Counted from the stretch's first letter, positions 1 to 11,469 are shown. The stretch is DNA of 64,000 bases from Tragulus kanchil (GCA_022376925.1 JAIOJX010000005.1:9514501-9578500), one strand, 5' to 3'. Made by a program: numbers and translations. The notes: generated from the letters alone by a model not told the origin.

Positions 1-1045
1 CTCCCCTTGCTAGGAGGAGATTGGAGGCTGATTGACAGGTCGGAACGACCTGAGGACCCCCAGGGAGCTGCACAAGAAGCATGGAGAGCATCTTGTTATA
101 CATGAGCTGGGACAGAATCCAGTCCCCTATAGCATCAGCACAGAATGGGAAGATGGATTTTGAAGCATTAGCATCACCTAGGTACCCAAACCAAAATTCG
201 TCCCAGTTGGAGAGGTTTTCTTTTTACCCTCCTCAGGTTCCATTTTTCCTGACAAGTTGTCATAGAAATAGTTACGGTTGGAAAGAGATTCCTGTAAGCA
301 AATTGTTAGCCAAAACAATAACACCCATGAAAAAACCTTTTGAGGTGAATCATTGTCCTCCATTCCGCACATTTAAACTAGATCTTATTTCAAGGGATTT
401 TAGATGACCAGAGGAAGCACGGTGCCTAAGCACGAGATAGCATCTTCATCTGTGTCCCCCGCCTTCCCCGCCCTGCTTCATCCTGACCCTGGTCCCTCCC
501 CCTCCTCTTCCTGCGGGGTACCCTCCCATTGTCCATTACTGCTTTCTTCTTCTTTTTATTATTTGGCCAACCTCTGTTCTGCTCAGAATGGCATGCAAAA
601 TGACTGCTGGTGGAACCGCTCTCTATTGTTACGGAGACAATAAAAGGATGTCTGATAAACATCTTACGACAGATTTTTCTCCAGCCGAAGTATGTTGGCA
701 GCACAATTTTCCAAATTTGCATTCTACCTGTGGCTCCACAGAGCTCCTCAAGACGCCTTGCCAAGAGAGGACATTGTTCCCTCATTTCTGGAGGCCGCCA
801 GCACTTAGTGGGTTCTTGTGGAGATTGTCTTAGAGCTGGCTAATTCTCACACAGCCTACTGGCAGTTATAAATCTCTGGTTGCTTGAGAAGACTTTTGAA
901 CTCTCGCAGTGTTTTAGGAAAATCTATGTGATGGAGAATCATATGAGCAAGTACAATGTTGTCTATGATTCAAAAAGGGGTAGATTTAAATAAACATGTT
1001 GAAAATTCAAATTGTTTTCTATTTCTTTTAAACTGATTTTTTTTT
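1..1045. other. Unrecognised unique sequence
   Basis: I recognise no gene, RNA or repeat family here. Short open frames occur on both strands (for example 81-407 plus and 426-785 minus), but they overlap each other, lack recognisable domains and look like chance frames. There is a C/T-rich stretch around 460-550 and a T-run near 1037-1045, just before the first duplicated block. Confidence 0.5.
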
Positions 1046-1090
1046 AATGTGGACTACTTCTTTTAAAGTCCTTATTGAATCTTTTCTGTT

Positions 1091-1199
1091 TTGGTTTTTT
1101 GGCCACAAGACATGTGGGATCTTTGCTTCCCAACCTGGGATCAAACCTATCTGCCTACAGTAGAAAGTGAAATCTTAACTCCTGGGCCTCCAGGAAAGT
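1091..1199 (-). mobile_element. CHR-type tRNA-derived SINE (fragment)
   Basis: In the minus orientation this carries the CHR head: grouped around the tRNA-derived box there is GGGATCAAACC on the plus strand and a decayed CCAGGAAAG end. The left side is the typical TTTTTTGGCCACA motif. About 110 bp is kept, so it is a truncated old copy. Confidence 0.75.
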
Positions 1200-1234
1200 T
1201 CCTCAAATTCTTTTCTAGAAGGTAGATTTAAAAT

Positions 1235-1412
1235 GGACGCTCATACCCAAAAAGAATCCACCTGCAAGAGACCGGGGTTTGATTTCTGGGTCGGGAAGAT
1301 CCCCTGGAGAAGAGTATGGTAACCAACTCTAGTATTTTTGTCCGGACAATCCCATGGACAGAGAAGCCTGGTGGGCTATAGCCCATGAGATCTCGAAAGA
1401 GTCTGCACAGGT
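1235..1412 (+). mobile_element. Bov-tA SINE
   Basis: The plus strand reads as a diverged Bov-tA: a tRNA-like left part with GGGGTTTGATTTCTGGGTCGG, then GAAGATCCCCTGGAGAAG, ATCCCATGGACAGAG and AGCCTGGTGGGCTA of the Bov-A body. Confidence 0.85.
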
Positions 1413-1677
1413 TAAAAATGATGCTTTGCTTTACAAAATCTTCACAAAAGAAAACAGGAACTTTTCAGACTCTGGTGCCAGATTTGTTTTTCTTTCACTG
1501 CAGATTTTCAAGAGGCTCAATGCCCATTTTTAAGAATGTTCTTGAGGGATATTATTTGTGTGGGTTGGAAAGTACACTATATGGCTTTTTAATGCCAACT
1601 CTAAGATCCAGTTTTTCTATGATTTCTTCATGTAAGAGCACTTACTATATGTTTAACACTTAATTAAATAAATTTCG

Positions 1678-2001
1678 GGGCTTTCCTGGTGGTCCAGTGG
1701 GTAAGGACACCACCTTGCAGGGCAAGGGGCGCCAGTTTGATCCCTGACCTGGGAAGATCCCACATGCCGCGGAACGGCTGGACCGATGTGTCCAACTACG
1801 GAGCCAGAGCTCTGGGGCACATGCGCCCAGAGCCGGTGCTCTGTGGCAACAGAGTCCACTGCGATGGGAGGCCCGAAGGGGCCAAAGAACGAAGATGGAT
1901 GAAAATAGACAAATGAAAGACCAATAGAAGTGGCCCGCCTGCTCCCCTCCCTCCCCACCCCACCCCACCAAAATAAATAAATAAATCTTTAAAAAAAAAC
2001 C
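1678..2001 (+). mobile_element. Young CHR-like SINE with C-rich tail extension
   Basis: The head CTTTCCTGGTGGTCCAGTGG is followed by GATCCCTGACCTGGGAAGATCC and a body with CGGAACGGCTGGACCGATGTG and CAGAGCCGGTGCTCTG. It ends in a C-rich stretch (about 1935-1967) and an AAATAAAT tail. A perfect 12-bp target-site duplication, AAATAAATTTCG, lies at 1666-1677 and 2002-2013. The same C-rich extension is present in the SINE at 32399-32724, so the two share a sublineage. Confidence 0.9.
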
Positions 2002-2138
2002 AAATAAATTTCGAGTTCCATGTCCATCTGTAGGAATATCTATTGACTGAAACAAAACACTTGTTTCCAACCCTCTACTCAACTGTATTTATTAATGTGT
2101 ACTACTTCTTTTAAAGTCCTTATTGAATCTTTTCTGTT

Positions 2139-2247
2139 TTGGTTTTTTGGCCACAAGACATGTGGGATCTTTGCTTCCCAACCTGGGATCAAACCTATCT
2201 GCCTACAGTAGAAAGTGAAATCTTAACTCCTGGGCCTCCAGGAAAGT
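2139..2247 (-). mobile_element. CHR-type SINE (second copy of 1091-1199)
   Basis: Part of direct duplication 1; same element displaced by 1048 bp. Confidence 0.75.
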
Positions 2248-2282
2248 TCCTCAAATTCTTTTCTAGAAGGTAGATTTAAAAT

Positions 2283-2460
2283 GGACGCTCATACCCAAAA
2301 AGAATCCACCTGCAAGAGACCGGGGTTTGATTTCTGGGTCGGGAAGATCCCCTGGAGAAGAGTATGGTAACCAACTCTAGTATTTTTGTCCGGACAATCC
2401 CATGGACAGAGAAGCCTGGTGGGCTATAGCCCATGAGATCTCGAAAGAGTCTGCACAGGT
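2283..2460 (+). mobile_element. Bov-tA SINE (second copy of 1235-1412)
   Basis: Part of direct duplication 1; same element displaced by 1048 bp. Confidence 0.85.
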
Positions 2461-2725
2461 TAAAAATGATGCTTTGCTTTACAAAATCTTCACAAAAGAA
2501 AACAGGAACTTTTCAGACTCTGGTGCCAGATTTGTTTTTCTTTCACTGCAGATTTTCAAGAGGCTCAATGCCCATTTTTAAGAATGTTCTTGAGGGATAT
2601 TATTTGTGTGGGTTGGAAAGTACACTATATGGCTTTTTAATGCCAACTCTAAGATCCAGTTTTTCTATGATTTCTTCATGTAAGAGCACTTACTATATGT
2701 TTAACACTTAATTAAATAAATTTCG

Positions 2726-3049
2726 GGGCTTTCCTGGTGGTCCAGTGGGTAAGGACACCACCTTGCAGGGCAAGGGGCGCCAGTTTGATCCCTGACCTGG
2801 GAAGATCCCACATGCCGCGGAACGGCTGGACCGATGTGTCCAACTACGGAGCCAGAGCTCTGGGGCACATGCGCCCAGAGCCGGTGCTCTGTGGCAACAG
2901 AGTCCACTGCGATGGGAGGCCCGAAGGGGCCAAAGAACGAAGATGGATGAAAATAGACAAATGAAAGACCAATAGAAGTGGCCCGCCTGCTCCCCTCCCT
3001 CCCCACCCCACCCCACCAAAATAAATAAATAAATCTTTAAAAAAAAACC
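2726..3049 (+). mobile_element. Young CHR-like SINE (second copy of 1678-2001)
   Basis: Part of direct duplication 1. Even the target-site duplication is copied, so this is not an independent insertion. Confidence 0.9.
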
Positions 3050-3152
3050 AAATAAATTTCGAGTTCCATGTCCATCTGTAGGAATATCTATTGACTGAAA
3101 CAAAACACTTGTTTCCAACCCTCTACTCAACTGTATTTATTATATGTGTATA

Positions 3153-3336
3153 CTGATTTCTTTGGCAATCCAACGGTTAAGACTTCACCTTCCAATGCAG
3201 AAAGTACCAATTCGATCCCTGGTTGGGAAGCTAAAAATCCACATGCCTCATGGTCAAAAAACCAAACTATAAGGCAGAAGCAATGTTGTGACACATTCAA
3301 TAAAGATTTGAGGTGGTCCACTTCAAAAAAATCTTA
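3153..3336 (+). mobile_element. CHR-type SINE, old
   Basis: Decayed head (TTGGCAATCCAACGGTTAAGAC), GATCCCTGGTTGGGAAGCTA, then the CHR tail with CACATTCAATAAAGATTT and a CAAAAAAATCTT end. It lies just right of duplication 1 and is present once. Confidence 0.75.
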
Positions 3337-3928
3337 CAAAAAAGTTTATATTATGTGTGTACAATGTATCAGGTACTATACTAAGCATTTTATTATAACT
3401 GGAAAATAAAGGCATTTCCCATACCTTCAATGAACTGAAATATTTATTGAAGCAAAGAAAATGAATTTTTAAATGCTAAACTGTGGCTTAAAACTCTTTT
3501 CTGGAAATGTGGAGGCTCAGGTCTAGGTGAGAAAGCCCCAGGCTGTGATGTGGGGGAAAATTTTCATTAAGGAAGTGGGGCTTGTAGTGTCCTACTGAAG
3601 ACAGCATAAACCTATTAAAGACAAGACAAGCCCCACTTGGCCTATGTATTCTTACTGCTTCCATTTAATTATATACTTGTGGTTAATCAGAAACCAGCCC
3701 TGAATAGTAAGTCCTTTTATACTTCCTGTGTCTCTCAGGTCACAAAAATAAACAGAAACATAGAAGACAACCCAGAAGTTGGTTTATAGGATGCCTAGAA
3801 TTCGGAAAGATAAACTTGATGGGGGAAGAACAGAATTGTTTATTGACAACCCGTATCTTCAAGAACCATCATAATGTCTCAGCATCTTGGTATCATTCAC
3901 TCAATTTAAGCTTAAGTATTTTCAACCT

Positions 3929-4155
3929 GCATGCTTGTGGGCGTGCTAAGTTACTTCAGTCATATCCAGCTCTGTGCGACCCTATGGACCATGACCTACC
4001 AGGCTCCTCTGTCCATGGGCTTCTCCAGGCAAGCATATTGGAATGGTGGCTGTGGCCTCCTCCAGGGGATCTTCCCAGCTCAGGGATCAAGCCAGGTCTC
4101 TGGTGTCCCCTGCATTACTGGCAGGTTCTTTACCACTGAGCCACTGGGGAAACGT
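3929..4155 (-). mobile_element. Bov-A2/Bov-tA SINE
   Basis: The minus-strand element shows on the plus strand as CTATGGACCATGACCTACCA, GGCTCCTCTGTCCATGGG, TCCAGGGGATCTTCCCAGC and TTCTTTACCACTGAGCC. The 12-bp TATTTTCAACCT at 3917-3928 and 4156-4167 is its target-site duplication. The next duplicated block starts inside the right-hand repeat. Confidence 0.9.
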
Positions 4156-4156
4156 T

Positions 4157-6534
4157 ATTTTCAACCTAACAGTTATCAAATAAGAAGAAACAGCTGGTGG
4201 TCAATTAATGCCTTAAAAAACTCTAAGTACCATCAAAGGGAGGATGATTGCGACATTGTGAAATTGTTGAGAAAGCTAATGTGACGCCTTCTAATGCAGT
4301 GTGAACTGTAGAGGAGGGTTTTAGGGATTGGGCTTCAATTCTGAATTTTGTAACATTTGGTAAACATAAAGTTTCTTCATTTTCTGTTCACCATATGTGG
4401 CATATTTTAGATTAGCATAAAATTCCAGTGACTCTTGAATAATCCAGATTCAGTGACAGAGAACATGACTGACATTCTGTTAAAATCAAAAAGATGGGTA
4501 AAATTATGGTCTCTTATTTTGAAAGTAAAATAGCCTCTTTATGCTACTTACATGTATTTTTGGTAGTTTTTTTTCTTGCAAATATTTTTAATAATAAAAA
4601 GTATTGTTTAGAAACTAAATAGAACTAGTTTCGTGACAGAACTATTATTCTGTCACGAATCCAAGCTCCACATCTCACCAGTGTACACCTTCCAAGAAGT
4701 TATTTTATTTACCTGTGCTTACAAAAGCAGGAAGAGGATGGTGATGGTGGTGGTGATGATAATATCTATCTCATAGAATTCAATGTATATCTTTAGTATA
4801 ATATATGTACTGTGTATATGTATGTGTATTTTGCAACCAAAACAATTTTAGTTCTATTTATTGATTTTCCTTTTTTTTGGTTTCCACTTCTCTGCTGAAA
4901 TTCTTGATCTTGTCTTTTAATTGCTTGAACATATAAGCATGATTATTTTAAAGTTATGTCTCATAACTATTTCTGTGAGTCTATATCTATTGTGTGTTGT
5001 TTATATTGTGTCTCCTATCCTCTCCCTCCTTTCCCTTTTCCTTCTTTTCTTCTTCATTTTTAAAATCTCCTTTCTTCCTAGTTCCTAAATATCTGTTGAT
5101 TATTTTGGCACAATAGCATCTTGAGAAGATTCAGTAAGACCATTTATGTAGAAGCCTCTACTTATACTTTCTGAAGAAAGGAGCTTTTAGAATTTATTGG
5201 GTCGCAATGTGCTTTGTGAAACATTGCCCTCACACTCATTCAGCCCAGACAGTCATTCTTGGCATTCTTAAAAGTATATGCAGGTCATTTTAACTTTGAA
5301 TGTGATGGATAAACATCCACACCACAGTAGCCAAAATACCCATTTTCAACCTAACAGTTATCAAATAAGAAGAAACAGCTGGTGGTCAATTAATGCCTTA
5401 AAAAACTCTAAGTACCATCAAAGGGAGGATGATTGCGACATTGTGAAATTGTTGAGAAAGCTAATGTGACGCCTTCTAATGCAGTGTGAACTGTAGAGGA
5501 GGGTTTTAGGGATTGGGCTTCAATTCTGAATTTTGTAACATTTGGTAAACATAAAGTTTCTTCATTTTCTGTTCACCATATGTGGCATATTTTAGATTAG
5601 CATAAAATTCCAGTGACTCTTGAATAATCCAGATTCAGTGACAGAGAACATGACTGACATTCTGTTAAAATCAAAAAGATGGGTAAAATTATGGTCTCTT
5701 ATTTTGAAAGTAAAATAGCCTCTTTATGCTATTTACATGTGTTTATGGTAGTTTTTTCTTGCAAATATTTTTAATAATAAAAAGTATTGTTTAGAAACTA
5801 AATAGAACTAGTTTCGTGACAGAACTATTATTCTGTCACGAATCCAAGCTCCACATCTCACCAGTGTACACCTTCCAAGAAGTTATTTTATTTACCTGTG
5901 CTTACAAAAGCAGGAAGAGGATGGTGATGGTGGTGGTGATGATAATATCTATCTCATAGAATTCAATGTATATCTTTAGTATAATATATGTACTGTGTAT
6001 ATGTATGTGTATTTTGCAACCAAAACAATTTTAGTTCTATTTATTGATTTTCCTTTTTTTTGGTTTCCACTTCTCTGCTGAAATTCTTGATCTTGTCTTT
6101 TAATTGCTTGAACATATAAGCATGATTATTTTAAAGTTATGTCTCATAACTATTTCTGTGAGTCTATATCTATTGTGTGTTGTTTATATTGTGTCTCCTA
6201 TCCTCTCCCTCCTTTCCCTTTTCCTTCTTTTCTTCTTCATTTTTAAAATCTCCTTTCTTCCTAGTTCCTAAATATCTGTTGATTATTTTGGCACAATAGC
6301 ATCTTGAGAAGATTCAGTAAGACCATTTATGTAGAAGCCTCTACTTATACTTTCTGAAGAAAGGAGCTTTTAGAATTTATTGGGTCGCAATGTGCTTTGT
6401 GAAACATTGCCCTCACACTCATTCAGCCCAGACAGTCATTCTTGGCATTCTTAAAAGTATATGCAGGTCATTTTAACTTTGAATGTGATGGATAAACATC
6501 CACACCACAGTAGCCAAAAATAATACCCATTTTG
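4157..6534. repeat. Direct duplication 2, period about 1185 bp
   Basis: Positions 4157-5341 recur as about 5342-6534. Differences are few: some substitutions near 4550 versus 5735, a T-run of 8 versus 6, and a small indel at the right end. The content is unique A+T-rich DNA with a GAT/GGT microsatellite (about 4736-4762) and a perfect hairpin at 4630-4659, all of it doubled. No gene seen. Confidence 0.95.
4630..4659. repeat. Perfect 12-bp inverted repeat (hairpin)
   Basis: TTCGTGACAGAA and its exact reverse complement TTCTGTCACGAA flank the 6-nt loop CTATTA. The same structure is at 5813-5842 in the second copy of duplication 2. I do not recognise a family; it could be chance or a small inverted-repeat element relic. 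Confidence 0.7.
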
Positions 6535-7111
6535 TGCTGGTCTGATGGGTCCTCCAGATTAGGAGCAAGTTCAAAGCTTCTCTATTCTCTGGAAGAGGAC
6601 TAGGGAAGGACTTGTGTATTTAAAAGTTTTCTTTTTAAATCAGGTATTATTTTACAGAAATGGCTTTATCTGTATGAAAGTGTTTAGGCTTTCTAGGAGG
6701 TGGTGCAGTACAGAAAGACAGTTTGAAATCTGACAAAGATACTAGCAATGTGTGTTGATCCTTCGTGTTTTTTGATGGATAGCTTCGGGGTAGGGATCTT
6801 CTTTTTTGAATTTGTAATTAAACTGGATGTGTGGTCCCATTTTCTCATCTAATTAAGTGAGAATTCAAAGATGCCAAAAATCCAACACAGTCCTAGCCCT
6901 GTTGCAGTCCAGCTAGTGATATCATGTTCTTATGAAAGGATGCGTTTAATAGCTGGGTGAACTGCCACCCAGACTGCAAACCACTGAGACCGTCTCTGGA
7001 CAGACAGTGCTACCACCACATCTCTTCGGTTACCTGAGATCCATGAGCATGTCTTGTGTCACGGCTCTTTCTCCTTGCAATGGCCTGCATTGTGCCCACC
7101 CCTGACACCTC

Positions 7112-7648
7112 TGCAGTCTTAACCCCTAGTACCCTAGAATGTGACCTTATTTGGGGTTAGGATTGTTGCAGACGTACTTAAAATGAATTCACACTGGAGT
7201 ATATCATGCTCCTAATTCAGTATGACTGGTATCCTTGTAAGAAGACAGCCATGTGGAGAGAGGTAGGCAGAGACGGGAGCTGTGCGGCCTTCAGTGAAGG
7301 AGCGCCCGAGGCTGCAGGAAGAAGGAGGAGGCAAGGAAGGCTTGGCCTGTCAGAGATGGCTCTGGTGGCATACTGATAGCAGACTTCAAGTCTCAAAGAC
7401 TGTGAGAGAAGGACTTCCCCGGTGGTCCCGTGGTCAAGACTCTGCCTTCCAGTGCCCAGGGTGCTAGTTTGATCCCTGGTCAGGGAGCTAGGATCCCCAT
7501 ACGCCTCCCAAAAGAATATTGTCACAAATTCAATAAAGATTTCGAAATTGGTCCTCATCCAAAAAAAAAAAATTTTATAAAACAAGGAGTGTGAGAATAG
7601 ATTTCCCAGTTTATGGTAGTCCTTAATAACATCCTCTAGTCTAGGACA
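7112..7648 (+). mobile_element. Old MaLR/ERVL-type (MLT1-like) LTR, split by a SINE
   Basis: The diagnostic order of this LTR type is visible: AACCCCTAGTACC..AGAATGTGACCTTATTTGG, then GACTGGTATCCTTGTAAGAAG, GCCATGTGGAGAGAGG, AAAGACTGTGAGAG at about 7396. After the SINE at 7411-7577, CAGTTTATGGTAGTCC continues it at about 7608. The family name is from memory and the subfamily is not assigned. Confidence 0.65.
7411..7577 (+). mobile_element. CHR-type SINE inside the LTR
   Basis: Head GGACTTCCCCGGTGGTCCCG, TTTGATCCCTGGTCAGGGAG, and the CHR tail TCACAAATTCAATAAAGATTT ending in an A-run. It interrupts the LTR. Confidence 0.85.
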
Positions 7649-7652
7649 CAAA

Positions 7653-7826
7653 GAGCTTTCCTGGTGGCTCAGATGGTAACGGGGGGATGAGGGGAGGCCT
7701 GGATTCAATCCCTGGGTTGAGAAGATCCCCTGGAGGAGAGCATGGCAACCCACTCCTGGGTTTCTTGGAGAATCCCCGTGGACGGAGGAGCCTGGCGGGC
7801 TACAGGCCATGGGGTTGCACAGTGTC
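7653..7826 (+). mobile_element. Bov-tA SINE (truncated by the duplication join)
   Basis: Head GAGCTTTCCTGGTGGCTCAG, GATTCAATCCCTGGGTTGAG, GAAGATCCCCTGGAGGAG, then GAGCCTGGCGGGCTAC. The sequence jumps back at 7826; the complete element is at 8752-8950. Confidence 0.9.
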
Positions 7827-8211
7827 GAAATCTGACAAAGATACTAGCAATGTGTGTTGATCCTTCGTGTTTTGATGGATAGCTTCGGGGTAGGGATCTT
7901 CTTTTTTGAATTTGTAATTAAACTGGATGTGTGGTCCCATTTTCTCATCTAATTAAGTGAGAATTCAAAGATGCCAAAAATCCAACACAGTCCTAGCCCT
8001 GTTGCAGTCCAGCTAGTGATATCATGTTCTTATGAAAGGATGCGTTTAATAGCTGGGTGAACTGCCACCCAGACTGCAAACCACTGAGACCGTCTCTGGA
8101 CAGACAGTGCTACCACCACATCTCTTCGGTTACCTGAGATCCATGAGCATGTCTTGTGTCACGGCTCTTTCTCCTTGCAATGGCCTGCATTGTGCCCACC
8201 CCTGACACCTC

Positions 8212-8748
8212 TGCAGTCTTAACCCCTAGTACCCTAGAATGTGACCTTATTTGGGGTTAGGATTGTTGCAGACGTACTTAAAATGAATTCACACTGGAGT
8301 ATATCATGCTCCTAATTCAGTATGACTGGTATCCTTGTAAGAAGACAGCCATGTGGAGAGAGGTAGGCAGAGACGGGAGCTGTGCGGCCTTCAGTGAAGG
8401 AGCGCCCGAGGCTGCAGGAAGAAGGAGGAGGCAAGGAAGGCTTGGCCTGTCAGAGATGGCTCTGGTGGCATACTGATAGCAGACTTCAAGTCTCAAAGAC
8501 TGTGAGAGAAGGACTTCCCCGGTGGTCCCGTGGTCAAGACTCTGCCTTCCAGTGCCCAGGGTGCTAGTTTGATCCCTGGTCAGGGAGCTAGGATCCCCAT
8601 ACGCCTCCAAGAGAATATTGTCACAAATTCAATAAAGATTTCGAAATTGGTCCTCATCCAAAAAAAAAAAATTTTATAAAACAAGGAGTGTGAGAATAGA
8701 TTTCCCAGTTTATGGTAGTCCTTAATAACATCCTCTAGTCTAGGACAC
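8212..8748 (+). mobile_element. MLT1-like LTR (second copy of 7112-7648)
   Basis: Part of direct duplication 3. Confidence 0.65.
8511..8675 (+). mobile_element. CHR-type SINE (second copy of 7411-7577)
   Basis: Part of direct duplication 3, with a small indel relative to the left copy. Confidence 0.85.
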
Positions 8749-8751
8749 AAA

Positions 8752-8950
8752 GAGCTTTCCTGGTGGCTCAGATGGTAACGGGGGGATGAGGGGAGGCCTG
8801 GATTCAATCCCTGGGTTGAGAAGATCCCCTGGAGGAGAGCATGGCAACCCACTCCTGGGTTTCTTGGAGAATCCCCGTGGACGGAGGAGCCTGGCGGGCT
8901 ACAGGCCATGGGGTTGCACAGTGTCGAACATGACTGAGCTATCGCACACG
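8752..8950 (+). mobile_element. Bov-tA SINE, complete copy
   Basis: Same element as 7653-7826 but running on through CATGACTGAGCTATCGCACAC, the normal Bov-tA end, which shows that this is the true right continuation. Confidence 0.9.
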
Positions 8951-9196
8951 GGACACTGATACACTTCTCCTGATCCCTGAATGCAAATAAGCTGGAATGT
9001 AGAATTCACATCTCTATGAAGGGCACTCACGTGGAGAGAAAAGCAAATTATTTATTCATGATCAAGGAGTGTAATCCAAAGGAGCCCATGAGAAGTCCAC
9101 TGCTCTACTCAAGTCTACCATTTCATCTTTAAACTCCAAGCCAGTTCACTTCTATTTTCTAATCAAGTTAAGTCTTTTTCTCAAATAAACTGTGTT

Positions 9197-9450
9197 ATTT
9201 CAGAGCTGTTTTTAAGTTTAGAGCCAAACTGAGAGGAAGGCACAGAGATTTCCCATGTGCCTCCTGTCCTCACCACTTACCGTATACAACCTTCCCCAGT
9301 ATCAACAGTCCCCACTAGAGTGGTGCATTTGTTATCATTCATCATGACTCTGATGTGTTGTTATCTTCCAAGCGCAGTTTACATTCTCGGTGTTGTACAT
9401 TCTGTGTTATTGTTGTTACACATGTCAATGTTGTACATTCTGTGTGTGTG
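9197..9450. mobile_element. Old mammalian L1 (L1M) 3' relic, tentative
   Basis: TTTAGAGCCAAACTGAGAGG, CACAGAGATTTCCCATGTGCC, TACCGTATACAACCTTCCCC and GTGGTGCATTTGTTA follow the order of a common old L1 3' region. It is strongly diverged and the call is from memory. Confidence 0.4.
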
Positions 9451-9451
9451 T

Positions 9452-9714
9452 GTTGTGGCTCAGTCGTGTTCTACTCTCTGCGACCCCTGGACTGTAACCC
9501 ACCCAGCTCCTCTATCTGTGGGATTTCCCAGGCAAGAATACTAGAGTGGGTAGACATTTCCTGCTCCAGGGCATCTTCCTGACCTAGGGATTTCCTGTTT
9601 GGCAGGCAGATTCTTTACCACTGAGGCACGCCGCTAAGTCATGTCCAACTCTTTTGCAACCCCTGGACTATAACCCACCAGGCTCCTCTGTCCATGGGAT
9701 TTCCCAGGAAAGAA
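9452..9714 (-). mobile_element. Bov-A2 SINE (two Bov-A units)
   Basis: Two successive minus-strand Bov-A units: the first with GACCCCTGGACTGTAACCCA and TTCTTTACCACTGAGGC, the second starting near 9636 with CTAAGTCATGTCCAACTC and CCAGGCTCCTCTGTCCATGG. Duplication 4 begins inside it. Confidence 0.8.
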
Positions 9715-10267
9715 TTGCTTGAAAAAGGGTTGTTTGAAAAAGACCCATGCCTGGGCTCCATCCCAGGATGGTTTAATCAGCATCCCTAAGAATGACACCA
9801 AAGCACCCAGTACTTTGCCCAAAGTCACCCAGCAAAGACTGAGCAGAAGTCTTTTTGCCTTTTAAATAGCTGGACTTTTTCTCAACCACATGGAGAGATT
9901 TCTTTAAAATATGTATAGATGCTTAGTTCTCAAAGATCACAAAAACCTAAATGAAGATTTAACTTCACACGGAAAAAAATTTAGATATGGGGAAATATTA
10001 GTTGATCCATCTGAGTGTTGACTCCGTAGTGTCTGCTTTGGACTATCGGTAAAAAGTCCAAAGGGCTGGGGTGGCTGGCGCTCTGAGAGCTCCTCTAGAG
10101 CCGCGTGCTGAAGGAGGTGATGCGTGCTGTAGGCCGACTATGGGAAATGTAAGATCCCGGTGGTCTAATAATTTTGAAACAATGGACAAATCCTATAAAA
10201 TATGTCAGATATTCACGTGCATCCATTTTTTGGCTTACAATTGCCATTTTGACTTCTTTTCCATCAA

Positions 10268-10365
10268 GTGTGGGAGAAAGAAATGGCAACTCAGTCTGGT
10301 ATTCTTGCCTGGAAAATTCCATGGATGGAGAAGACTGCTGTGCTACAGATCATTGGAGTCTCAAA
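10268..10365 (+). mobile_element. Bov-A SINE fragment
   Basis: AAATGGCAACTCAGTCTGGT, TTCTTGCCTGGAAAATTCCA, TGGATGGAGAAGACTGCTGT and the body end are a diverged Bov-A monomer. Second copy at 11349-11446. Confidence 0.7.
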
Positions 10366-10388
10366 TACATATTTGTATGTGTGTGTGA

Positions 10389-10574
10389 GGAATCTGCCTG
10401 CAGTGCAGGAGACCCGGGTTCCACTCCTGGGTTGGGAAGATCCCCCTGGAGGAGGGAATAGTAGCCCATTCTGGTATTTTTGCCTGGAGAATTTCCCTGG
10501 ACAGAGGAGCCTGACAGGCTGCAGTCCATGGGGTCACACAGAGTCAGACACAACTGAAGCGACTGAGAAGAAGC
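10389..10574 (+). mobile_element. Bov-tA SINE
   Basis: GGAATCTGCCTGCAGTGCAG, GACCCGGGTTCCACTCCTGG, GAAGATCCCCCTGGAGGAG, GAGCCTGACAGGCTGCAGTC and GAGTCAGACACAACTGAAGC give an almost complete Bov-tA. Second copy at 11470-11655. Confidence 0.9.
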
Positions 10575-10672
10575 AGCAGCCATCAAGTGTTACCTAACAA
10601 GCACATGGGTGACTTCATTGCATCATTTTAAAAAATTTACCGTGTGTGTGTGTGTGCACTCTGACGGGTCCA

Positions 10673-10797
10673 TAGGGATTTCCTGTTTGGCAGGAATTCT
10701 TTACCACTGAGGCCGCTAAGTCATGTCCAACTCTTTTGCAACCCCTGGACTATAACCCACCAGGCTCCTCTGTCCATGGGATTTCCCAGGAAAGAAT
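10673..10797 (-). mobile_element. Bov-A2 SINE part (second copy of 9585-9714)
   Basis: Right copy of duplication 4 reproduces only the part of the Bov-A2 that lies inside the block. Confidence 0.75.
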
Positions 10798-11348
10798 TGC
10801 TTGAAAAGGGTTGTTTGAAAAGACCCATGCCTGGGCTCCATCCCAGGATGGTTTAATAAAGCATCCCTAAGAATGACACCAAAGCACCCAGTACTTTGCC
10901 CAAAGTCACCCAGCAAAGACTGAGCAGAAGTCTTTTTGCCTTTTAAATAGCTGGACTTTTTCTCAACCACATGGAGAGATTTCTTTAAAATATGTATAGA
11001 TGCTTAGTTCTCAAAGATCACAAAAACCTAAATGAAGATTTAACTTCACACGGAAAAAAATTTAGATATGGGGAAATATTAGTTGATCCATCTGAGTGTT
11101 GACTCCGTAGTGTCTGCTTTGGACTATCGGTAAAAAGTCCAAAGGGCTGGGGTGGCTGGCGCTCTGAGAGCTCCTCTAGAGCCGCGTGCTGAAGGAGGTG
11201 ATGCGTGCTGTAGGCCGACTATGGGAAATGTAAGATCCCGGTGGTCTAATAATTTTGAAACAATGGACAAATCCTATAAAATATGTCAGATATTCACGTG
11301 CATCCATTTTTTGGCTTACAATTGCCATTTTGACTTCTTTTCCATCAA

Positions 11349-11446
11349 GTGTGGGAGAAAGAAATGGCAACTCAGTCTGGTATTCTTGCCTGGAAAATTC
11401 CATGGATGGAGAAGACTGCTGTGCTACAGATCATTGGAGTCTCAAA
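11349..11446 (+). mobile_element. Bov-A SINE fragment (second copy of 10268-10365)
   Basis: Part of direct duplication 4. Confidence 0.7.
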
Positions 11447-11469
11447 TACATATTTGTATGTGTGTGTGA

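Larger units (their letters stand above)
1046..3141. repeat. Direct duplication 1, period about 1048 bp
   Basis: Positions 1046-2093 reappear as 2094-3141 with almost no differences. The block contains a CHR SINE, a Bov-tA SINE and a young SINE, all copied together with their flanks and target-site duplications. The join at about 2093 shows no insertion signature. It belongs to a window-wide series and is probably an assembly artefact. Confidence 0.95.
6725..8928. repeat. Direct duplication 3, period about 1100 bp
   Basis: Positions 6725-7826 recur as 7827-8928. A T-run of 6 versus 4 near the left ends, and CCCAAAAG versus CCAAGAG inside, are the main differences. An old LTR, a CHR SINE and a Bov-tA are doubled. 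Confidence 0.95.

Noticed and set aside
7217..7810. 197-codon minus-strand frame
   Set aside because: It lies across an antisense LTR, a CHR SINE and a Bov-tA; typical chance frame in SINE DNA.
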